Below, in pieces: positions 1 to 5,413 of a stretch of 5,413 bases of DNA. Each line of letters begins with the position of its first letter. Within the stretch, counting starts at the first letter, position 1. The position numbers were made by a program, and so were the translations under genes. The notes under the pieces were generated by a model. It saw only the letters and a program-made list of their open reading frames with translations. It was not told where the DNA came from and ran no database searches. The stretch comes from Micrococcales bacterium (GTDB taxonomy: Bacteria; Actinomycetota; Actinomycetes; Actinomycetales; Dermatophilaceae), in NCBI GenBank assembly GCA_030537915.1, contig JAUNUZ010000190.1, positions 1 through 5,413 on the forward strand. The letters run 5' to 3'.

Positions 1-2629
1 GGGCGCTGCGGCCGTGAAGACGACCGGCGCGGGTCACGCCGTCCTCATCGGCTATCTAGCGCCCCACGACCCCGACGGCTTCGACCTGCACGCGGCCCGG
101 GAGGCCTTGCGTGAGCAGCTGCCGGCGGCCCTGGTGCCCCGGCTCGCGATCGTCGCGGATCTGCCGACTCGTACGTCGGGGAAGGTGGACCGGCTCGCGC
201 TGCCCTGGCCACTGACCGAAGACGGCGCATCGCAGACCCCGGGCTGGGACGGCCCGCCGCTGGAGGGGGTGGCGCGATGGCTGGCCGACTGCTGGTCCTC
301 GGTGCTCGGCGCGCGGGTGAGCAGCGTCGAGGATGACTTCTTCGACCTCGGCGGCGGTAGCCTCGCCGCGGCCCAACTCGTGGCCCTCGTGCGCGAGCGC
401 TACCCGCGCGCCACGGTCGCCGACCTCTACGCCTACCCGCGCCTGGCCTCCCAGGCGACGATGCTCACCCTCCTCGAGCCGCCCGACGAAGCCGTCGTGC
501 CGCGCGACGTGAGCCCACTGTCAACGGGCGCCGGCGCGGCTCAGCTGCTCATCGTGTCGTTGCTGCGGGCCGTGACCGGGCTGCGTTGGCTCGTCGCCCT
601 GCTCACCGCGACCACCCTGATGGCGCCTCTGCCGGGGTGGAACTGGCTACCGATCGCGTCGTGGTGGATCCTCGTACCGGGTGTGCTGCTGTTGCACAGC
701 CCGCCTGGGCGAATGGGCCTGTCGGTGACCGCGTGCCGGGTCCTGCTGCGCGGCCTCCGGCCGGGGCGCTATCCGCGCGGCGGCTCTGTCCACCTGCGGA
801 TCTGGGGCTGCGAGCGCTTCTCGGAGACGATCGGCGCGGTCGGCATGGCCGGTGCGCCGTGGATCATCTACTACGCCCGCGCGCTGGGGGCGAAGATCGG
901 CCGCGGTGTTGATCTGCACAGCCTGCCGCCGGTGACGGGCATGCTGACGCTCGGCGGCGGCTGCGCGATCGAACCCGAGGTCGACCTCGCCGGACATTGG
1001 CTCGACGGGGACGTCCTACACGTGGGGCACGTGCGGGTGGCCGCGCACGCCACCGTCGGCGCCCGCAGCACGCTCGGGCCGGGCGCGAAGATCGGCCGCG
1101 GCGCGCACGTCGAGGCCGGTTCCTGCGTGCTCGGATCGGTGCCTGCCGCGCAGGTGTGGGCCGGCTCCCCGTCGCGCGCTGTCAAGGGTGCCTGGCAGAG
1201 CAAGTGGCCGCCGGAGCGCCCCCTGCCGGGCCGCCGCTGGCTCGTCGCCTACGCGCTGGGCGCGGTCGTGCTCGGGCTCATGCCCCTCGTGGCCGCGCTG
1301 CCCGGGCTCGCGCTCGTTCTGGTGGTGGTGCAGGGTCGCGACAGCCTCCTCGATGCGCTCGGGCCGGCCTTGCTCGTCGTGCCCGTGGCTACCCTGGCCT
1401 GGCTCGTCACCCTGGCGGTCCTCGTCCTGGGCTCGGTCCGCTCGCTCGGGGTGGGGCTGACCCAGGGCTTCCACGCGGTGCGCAGCCGGGTCGGCTGGCA
1501 GGTCTGGGCCACCGAGCGACTCCTGGACATGGCCCGTAACCTGCTGTATCCGCTCTATGCCAGCCTGGCCACACCGGTCTGGTTGCGCCTGCTCGGTGCC
1601 GATATCGGCAAGGAGGTGGAAGCCTCGACCGTGCTGCTGCTGCCCGCGATGACCCGAGTGGGGGACGGCGCCTTCCTTGCCGACGACACCCGCATCGCCT
1701 CCTACGAGCTGCACCAGGGGTGGATGCGGATCGAGCGGGCGCGGGTCGGCAAAAGGGCGTTCCTCGGCAACTCGGGGATGACCGCGCCCGGCCGCAAGGT
1801 GCCCAAGGACGGCCTGGTCGCCGTCCTCTCAGCCGCGCCGCCCGGATCCAAGGCGGGCACCTCGTGGATGGGCAGCCCCCCGACGAAGCTGCGCCGCGAG
1901 CAGACCAGCGCGGACTCCTCCCGCACCTACGCACCGCCGATGCACCTCAAGGTGATCCGCGGTCTCGTCGAGGTCTGTCGGGTCGTGCCGGTCATGTTCT
2001 CGGTGGGTCTGGGCGTTGTGGTCTCGCTGGCTCTGTTGGAGGCATGGGGACGCTCGCCGTGGCTCGCCGTGCTGCTCGCGGGACCGATCCTCATCGTCGC
2101 CGGCCTCGCCGCGGCCGCCGGGACGGTCCTGGCGAAGTGGCTGGTCGTCGGCAAGTTCAGGATCGGTGACCACCCGTTGTGGAGCAGCTTCGTGTGGCGC
2201 AACGAGCTGGCTGATGCCTTCGTCGAGATGCTCGCCGGGCCGTGGTTCGCGTGGCCGGCGATCGGGTCACCCGCCCTCGTGTTCTGGCTACGGGCGATGG
2301 GCGCCCGGATCGGGCGAGGAGTGTGGTGTGACACCTACTGGCTGCCGGAGTCCGATCTCGTCGAACTCGGCGACGGTGCGAGTGTCAACCGTGGGTGCGT
2401 TCTGCAGACGCACTTGTTCCATGATCGAATCATGAGCATGGACACGGTGACGCTCGAGGCCGGAGCGACGATGGGCCCGCACGGCGTGATTCTGCCCGCG
2501 GCCCGGCTGGGCGCCGGGGCGACCGTGGGCCCGGCCTCACTCGTCCTGCGCGGCGACATCGTGCCTGCGCACACCCGGTGGGTCGGCAACCCGATCGTGG
2601 CCTGGGACGGCGGTTCAGCCGGTGCCTGA
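1..2629 (+). CDS. Pls/PosA-type membrane nonribosomal peptide synthetase (homopoly-amino-acid synthetase), 5' partial
   Basis: Likely activates one amino acid as an adenylate, loads it on its own carrier domain and polymerises it at the cytoplasmic membrane. Residues are counted from the GTG at 14, but the frame is open to the window edge, so the true start lies upstream. Residues 1-66 end an adenylation domain, with LPAALVPR and the A10 motif TSGKVDR (Lys57). The carrier domain (about 80-150) has DLGGGSL, with Ser116 as phosphopantetheine site. Hydrophobic segments lie near 177-204, 211-228, 409-437, 446-473, 654-676 and 681-711. After each pair comes a left-handed beta-helix-like domain: C1 (about 287-390), C2 (522-627), C3 (757-865). 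Each opens with (L/M)GAxIG and closes with WxG(S/N)P. This A-T-TM2-C1-TM2-C2-TM2-C3 order is the epsilon-polylysine synthetase plan. S. albulus Pls has about 1,319 residues as I recall, so roughly 440 are missing here. The monomer is unknown because the specificity pocket lies upstream. Confidence 0.93.
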   Translation, partial: GAAAVKTTGAGHAVLIGYLAPHDPDGFDLHAAREALREQLPAALVPRLAIVADLPTRTSGKVDRLALPWPLTEDGASQTPGWDGPPLEGVARWLADCWSSVLGARVSSVEDDFFDLGGGSLAAAQLVALVRERYPRATVADLYAYPRLASQATMLTLLEPPDEAVVPRDVSPLSTGAGAAQLLIVSLLRAVTGLRWLVALLTATTLMAPLPGWNWLPIASWWILVPGVLLLHSPPGRMGLSVTACRVLLRGLRPGRYPRGGSVHLRIWGCERFSETIGAVGMAGAPWIIYYARALGAKIGRGVDLHSLPPVTGMLTLGGGCAIEPEVDLAGHWLDGDVLHVGHVRVAAHATVGARSTLGPGAKIGRGAHVEAGSCVLGSVPAAQVWAGSPSRAVKGAWQSKWPPERPLPGRRWLVAYALGAVVLGLMPLVAALPGLALVLVVVQGRDSLLDALGPALLVVPVATLAWLVTLAVLVLGSVRSLGVGLTQGFHAVRSRVGWQVWATERLLDMARNLLYPLYASLATPVWLRLLGADIGKEVEASTVLLLPAMTRVGDGAFLADDTRIASYELHQGWMRIERARVGKRAFLGNSGMTAPGRKVPKDGLVAVLSAAPPGSKAGTSWMGSPPTKLRREQTSADSSRTYAPPMHLKVIRGLVEVCRVVPVMFSVGLGVVVSLALLEAWGRSPWLAVLLAGPILIVAGLAAAAGTVLAKWLVVGKFRIGDHPLWSSFVWRNELADAFVEMLAGPWFAWPAIGSPALVFWLRAMGARIGRGVWCDTYWLPESDLVELGDGASVNRGCVLQTHLFHDRIMSMDTVTLEAGATMGPHGVILPAARLGAGATVGPASLVLRGDIVPAHTRWVGNPIVAWDGGSAGA

Positions 2630-4040
2630 GCCACTCAGTCGGATCGTCACCGGGGCGAAGTCCGTCGTGGCTGCGGCGCGGGACGCGCTCAGCGGGCCCG
2701 TCGACCCCTATGTCCCCGGGCACGGCACCGACGACTTCGCGGCCCAGCACTACGACCTGCGTCTGGGCTATCGGGTTCGCACGAACCGTCTTGACGCCAC
2801 GGCGATCATCGACCTGCGGACGCGGCGCGAATGCGCCGAGCTGTGCTTCGATCTGGCCGGGCTCGCGGTGCGCAAAGTCATTATCGACGGTGCTCGCGTC
2901 CGCCGGTATGCGGTGCGCGCAGAAAAGCTCATCATCCGGTTGGAGCGTCCGGTCGCCGCCGACACCGCGCTGCGCGTCGAGATCGGCTACGGCGGGGATC
3001 CCCGTCCGCTCGTCGGACCCTGGGGTGAGGTCGGCTGGGAGGAATTGACCGACGGCGTCATCGTCGCCGGTCAGCCGAACGGCGCGCCCTCCTGGTTCCC
3101 GTGCAACGACCGCCCCGACGACAAGGCGACCTACCGCGTCGAGGTGACGTGCGAGTCGGACTACGACGTCGTCTGCGGGGGGGTCTTGGAGTCGCGGCGC
3201 CGCTCAGGCAGCCGCACGACCTGGGACTACGTGCAGCCCAGCCCTACGGCGCCCTATCTGGCGACGGTGCAGATCGGCCGCTACGACGAGGTCACGCTGC
3301 CGGGCGCCGGCGTCGTGCAGAGCCTCCACGTGCCGCGACGGCTGCGTCGGCGGGCCGACCACGACGTGGAGCGTCAGCCCGCCATGATGACGCTCTTCGA
3401 GCGCTTGTTCGGGCCCTACCCCTTTAACTCCTACCGAGTCGTCGTCACAGACGACCCCCTGGAGATCCCGCTCGAGGCCCAGGGTTTATCGATCTTCGGC
3501 GCCAACCAGATGGACGGGCGACGCGGCAGCGAGCGACTCGTCGCGCACGAGCTGTCCCACCAGTGGTTCGGCAACAGCGTGGGCGTCGCGCAGTGGCAGC
3601 ACATCTGGCTCAACGAGGGCTTCGCCTGCTACGCCGAATGGCTGTGGTGGGACCACATCCGGCTGCACACGATGGCGTCCTCGACCAGGGCAGCCTGGCT
3701 CGGGCTACAGCGGGAGCCGCAGGACCTCGTGCTCGCCGACCCGGGGCCCGAGACGATGTTCGACGATCGCGTCTACAAGCGCGGCGCCCTCACCGTGCAC
3801 GCGATCCGATGCGCGCTGGGGGATGAGGCATTCTTCGCCATGGTCCGCGGGTGGACCGGCGAACACGCCTACGGCACCGTGACAACGTGGGACTTCCTCG
3901 AGCACCTTCACGAGTGCGCCCGTGATCGGCAGCCGCGTGCCGTGGCCGAGCGTTGGCTGCTCTCCTGCGAGCTGCCGAGCCTGCCCGTGCTCCAGGCCGG
4001 TACCTCGATCGTTCGGCAGACTTCGGCATCGCGTGCGTAG
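2622..4040 (+). CDS. M1-family zinc metallo-aminopeptidase, compact form, coupled to the synthetase
   Basis: Zinc exopeptidase of 472 residues that removes N-terminal residues from peptides. The zinc site is complete: HELSH at 309-313, then 18 residues, then Glu332 in LNEGF, giving HExxH-x18-E. Glu285 in PLEAQ sits where the GAMEN Glu binds the substrate amino group. Tyr385 in VYKRGA matches the transition-state Tyr. The N-terminal beta domain covers roughly 35-240, with the catalytic domain after it. It is far shorter than PepN (about 850-870) and lacks the long C-terminal helical domain, as in other short actinobacterial M1 proteins. No signal peptide or membrane segment is visible, so it is probably cytosolic. 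The GTG start overlaps the synthetase gene by 8 bases and is the first start in this frame, which argues for co-translation. From memory, the S. albulus polylysine-degrading enzyme is a zinc aminopeptidase, so degradation or trimming of the polymer is a reasonable inference, not shown. Confidence 0.93.
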   Translation: MPEPLSRIVTGAKSVVAAARDALSGPVDPYVPGHGTDDFAAQHYDLRLGYRVRTNRLDATAIIDLRTRRECAELCFDLAGLAVRKVIIDGARVRRYAVRAEKLIIRLERPVAADTALRVEIGYGGDPRPLVGPWGEVGWEELTDGVIVAGQPNGAPSWFPCNDRPDDKATYRVEVTCESDYDVVCGGVLESRRRSGSRTTWDYVQPSPTAPYLATVQIGRYDEVTLPGAGVVQSLHVPRRLRRRADHDVERQPAMMTLFERLFGPYPFNSYRVVVTDDPLEIPLEAQGLSIFGANQMDGRRGSERLVAHELSHQWFGNSVGVAQWQHIWLNEGFACYAEWLWWDHIRLHTMASSTRAAWLGLQREPQDLVLADPGPETMFDDRVYKRGALTVHAIRCALGDEAFFAMVRGWTGEHAYGTVTTWDFLEHLHECARDRQPRAVAERWLLSCELPSLPVLQAGTSIVRQTSASRA

Positions 4041-4046
4041 TCCCGG

Positions 4047-4946
4047 TCACACGTAAGGCTCCAGATCGCGCGCTAGGTCGAGGCCGGGCTCGACCGTGAC
4101 GCGGACGCGGTCGACGCCGAGCACGCAGACCGCTCCGACGACGCGCTCGGCAGGCTCCAGGGCCCCCACCCGGACGTGTGCGTCCTGCAGCCCGGCGACG
4201 TGCAGGTCGGCGAGGGCGAGGTGCGGCCAGCGATATGGCTCGAGCAGCCGTGGCGAGAGTCTGCTCCCGTCCGATGCAGCTGCCGGCGCGGTGGTCGCGA
4301 TCGTCGCGGGGTCGATGCGCAGCCCGTCGCCGAGAGCCTTGACGAGGGCCTCCTTGCGCGCCCACCACGTCGCGCGGGATGCCGCGCGCGAGCCATGCGG
4401 CATCGCCTCGAGCTCGGCGCGCTCGAGCCCGTGCAAAGCCACCTCGTCGAAATCCTCGAATCGCGTGGATGCGACCGTCTCCAGATCGATTCCGACGTCG
4501 TGGGCGTCGTTGACCGCGAACTCATTCCGTCCCACGCGTCGATCCTGACGCTCGCTGCTCGCGTGGTCCTGGCGCTCGCGGCTGACGTCGGTGACGACCG
4601 CGACGGCTACGAGTCCCTGCTCAGTGGCCCCCGGGGAAGGCCGGGACGCGGTGCCCGACAGATTGAAGCAGAGGCGGGCCGCGGCGAGTCGGGGCTTGCC
4701 GTGGGGTTGAGCGCACGTGGGGCAGTCCCGGGTGAAGTGAAGAGCTGCCGGGTGCATCCCGAGCCGCCGGCCAAGGACCAACCGTGCGAGCAGGTGCCGG
4801 GGGAGGTCGGCGTCCCGATCGATCGGGCGGCGCAGCCGGGCCCATCGCGCCTGTTCGACATCGGCGAGAAGAGGCAGGGCCCGCGGGAGCCAGACGGGGG
4901 AGGCGAGCGTGACCTGCACGTGCGCGGTCAACCCCGAAGACGTCAT
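4047..4946 (-). CDS. Sfp-type 4'-phosphopantetheinyl transferase
   Basis: Transfers the phosphopantetheine arm of coenzyme A to the Ser of carrier domains, turning apo- into holo-carriers, in the cytoplasm. The 299-residue protein shows the Sfp motif series: HGKPRL at 82-87, FNLSGT at 94-99, VGIDLET at 151-157 (Asp154 and Glu156 as Mg ligands), and WWARKEALVKALGDGL at 194-209 (Lys198, Glu199, Lys203). CPTC at 75-78 before HGKP is common in actinobacterial members. Two features are odd. The FNxSH His, which contacts the CoA phosphate in Sfp, is Gly98. The linker between FNLSGT and VGIDLE is about 30 residues longer than usual, polar, and holds a repeated ERQD (124-127 and 132-135). ATG at 4946 is supported by AGGA 8 bases upstream. 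The obvious local client is the carrier domain of the synthetase encoded at 1-2629. The gene converges on the M1 gene with a 6-base gap and may be read through from the NlpC/P60 gene 42 bases upstream. Confidence 0.9.
   Translation of the reverse strand: MTSSGLTAHVQVTLASPVWLPRALPLLADVEQARWARLRRPIDRDADLPRHLLARLVLGRRLGMHPAALHFTRDCPTCAQPHGKPRLAAARLCFNLSGTASRPSPGATEQGLVAVAVVTDVSRERQDHASSERQDRRVGRNEFAVNDAHDVGIDLETVASTRFEDFDEVALHGLERAELEAMPHGSRAASRATWWARKEALVKALGDGLRIDPATIATTAPAAASDGSRLSPRLLEPYRWPHLALADLHVAGLQDAHVRVGALEPAERVVGAVCVLGVDRVRVTVEPGLDLARDLEPYV
4076..4095 (+). terminator. Possible hairpin terminator for the synthetase-peptidase transcript
   Basis: GGTCGAG (4076-4082) and CTCGACC (4089-4095) form a perfect 7-bp stem with a 6-base loop, starting 35 bases after the M1 stop codon. 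No T-run follows, so this is not a classic intrinsic terminator, although tail-less hairpins are often proposed in actinobacteria. It lies inside the 3' end of the convergent transferase gene, whose coding constraint could explain it by chance. Confidence 0.25.
4543..4590. repeat. 24-bp imperfect tandem direct repeat inside the transferase gene
   Basis: Two adjacent 24-base units (4543-4566 and 4567-4590) match at 19 of 24 positions. The first 13 bases, TCCTG(A/G)CGCTCGC, differ only once. The period is eight codons, so the frame is kept and the protein carries ERQD twice, eight residues apart. The repeat lies in the extra linker between the FNLSGT and VGIDLE motifs, which suggests that the linker grew partly by in-frame duplication. 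Confidence 0.7.
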
Positions 4947-4954
4947 ACGCCCGG

Positions 4955-4958
4955 TCCT
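4955..4958 (-). promoter_or_regulatory. Ribosome binding site of the phosphopantetheinyl transferase gene
   Basis: On the minus strand the sequence reads ATAGGA, then 8 bases, then ATG at 4946. AGGA at that distance is a standard Shine-Dalgarno core and supports the chosen start. It is the only clear regulatory signal in the 42-base gap behind the NlpC/P60 stop codon. I see no convincing -35/-10 pair in that gap, which fits read-through from the upstream gene. Confidence 0.6.
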
Positions 4959-4988
4959 ATCACGCTGGCGCCGGCGGTCGCCCTCGGA

Positions 4989-5413
4989 TCAGACGCGCCC
5001 GTACGTGGGCTTGGCGTAGACCTTGGTGATCTGCACGGGTTTGCCGGTGCGCGGGGAGTGCAGCATCTTGCCGTTTCCGACGTAGATGCCGACGTGATAG
5101 GCCCGAGCCCCGAAGAAGACCAGGTCACCGGTCCGCGGACTGGTGACCCGTCGGACGGCCCGCTGCTGCTGGGCTGCGGTTCGAGGCAGCCGTTTGCCGG
5201 CCTTGGCGAAGGCGAAGCCGGTGAAGCCCGAGCAGTCGAAGCCGGCCGGGGTCGTGCCGCCGTAGACGTACTGCGTGCCGAGTTGGGTCTTGCCGATGGC
5301 TACCGCGCGCTGGACCAGGGAGATGTTCGGCAGGCGCATCTTGGTGGCGAGATAGGTGGCGTTGCGCGCCTTCTGCTGCTTGCTCAGCCGCGGGGCCTGT
5401 GCGGCAAACCGAT
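4989..5413 (-). CDS. NlpC/P60-family cell-wall peptidase, 5' partial
   Basis: Cysteine peptidase domain that usually cuts D-gamma-glutamyl-meso-DAP or related bonds in peptidoglycan stem peptides outside the membrane. Counting from the ATG at 5339, catalytic Cys36 is in FDCSGF, His82 in YHVGIYVG, and His94 in MLHSP is the likely third residue. The YVYGGTTPAGFDCSG and PRTGDLVFF blocks are also typical. The ATG at 5339 is probably not the real start: the same frame stays open to 5413 and reads RFAAQAPRLSKQQKARNATY then LATK before that Met. This polar, Lys/Gln-rich stretch resembles a linker after an export signal or binding domain, neither of which is in the window. The protein ends soon after the catalytic domain, as usual when the domain is C-terminal. 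It lies 42 bases upstream of the transferase gene on the same strand, so they could share a transcript. A functional link to the synthetase is only suggested by position. Confidence 0.92.
   Translation of the reverse strand, partial: RFAAQAPRLSKQQKARNATYLATKMRLPNISLVQRAVAIGKTQLGTQYVYGGTTPAGFDCSGFTGFAFAKAGKRLPRTAAQQQRAVRRVTSPRTGDLVFFGARAYHVGIYVGNGKMLHSPRTGKPVQITKVYAKPTYGRV

Noticed and set aside
14..16. GTG at 14 as the true start of the synthetase gene
   Set aside because: The frame is open to the left edge and the encoded protein begins in the middle of an adenylation C-terminal subdomain, so the gene is cut by the window.
1016..1714. Long minus-strand open frame (232 codons), and a similar one at 1407-1934
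   Set aside because: Both lie wholly antisense to the synthetase, are Arg/Gln/Pro-rich low-complexity translations typical of GC-rich shadows, and show no recognisable motif.
2420..2434. Perfect inverted repeat CATGAT-CGA-ATCATG
   Set aside because: It lies inside the C3 coding region and encodes the HDRIM segment next to the candidate histidines; with a 6-bp arm and a 3-base loop it is best explained by coding plus chance.
3790..4368. Minus-strand frame of 192 codons across the convergent junction
   Set aside because: Arg-rich composition and overlap with two well-supported genes in other frames mark it as a shadow.
4096..4548. Plus-strand open frame across the transferase gene
   Set aside because: The translation is Ser/Arg/Thr-rich with no motif, and the opposite strand carries the full Sfp motif series.
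4947..4988. GC-rich near-palindrome (GCTGGCGCCGGC) between the NlpC/P60 stop and the transferase start, considered as a terminator
   Set aside because: It has no loop and no T-run on the minus strand, so it would not form a usable terminator hairpin.
5337..5339. ATG at 5339 as the true start of the NlpC/P60 gene
   Set aside because: The frame continues open for 24 more codons to the window edge, and a start here would leave a secreted-type hydrolase with no export signal.

Overview
The window looks like chromosomal DNA from a GC-rich actinobacterium. Base composition is strongly GC, third codon positions are almost all G or C, one start is GTG, and the gene families are typical of Actinomycetota. 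Genus or family cannot be read from the sequence. Coding density is near total: there are four genes, no RNA gene, no CRISPR array, no insertion sequence, and no gene-free stretch over about 50 bases.

Layout. Positions 1-2629 (+) hold the C-terminal two thirds of a large membrane-bound single-module nonribosomal peptide synthetase. It has the end of an adenylation domain, a carrier domain, six membrane segments and three tandem left-handed beta-helix-like C-terminal domains. This is the architecture of the Pls/PosA family, whose founding member is the epsilon-poly-L-lysine synthetase of Streptomyces albulus. A compact M1 zinc aminopeptidase follows (2622-4040, +), overlapping the synthetase gene by 8 bases. 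Convergent to it, with only 6 bases between stop codons, is an Sfp-type 4'-phosphopantetheinyl transferase (4047-4946, -). Behind that, in the same minus-strand direction, is the C-terminal part of an NlpC/P60 peptidoglycan hydrolase (4989-5413, -), cut by the window edge.

How they may work together. The first three genes look like a self-contained cassette for a homopoly(amino acid). The transferase would load the phosphopantetheine arm on the synthetase carrier domain. The synthetase would activate one amino acid and polymerise it at the membrane. The co-translated M1 enzyme could trim or degrade the polymer, as a processing or self-protection step. The monomer cannot be named, because the residues that set adenylation specificity lie upstream of the window. 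The NlpC/P60 gene may be unrelated, or may matter for the cell wall that a cationic polymer must cross.

Points of most interest are the tight synthetase-peptidase coupling, the triplicated C-terminal domain with one divergent copy, and two oddities in the transferase: a His-to-Gly change in the usual FN(V/L)SH motif, and a polar insertion built on a 24-bp tandem repeat.
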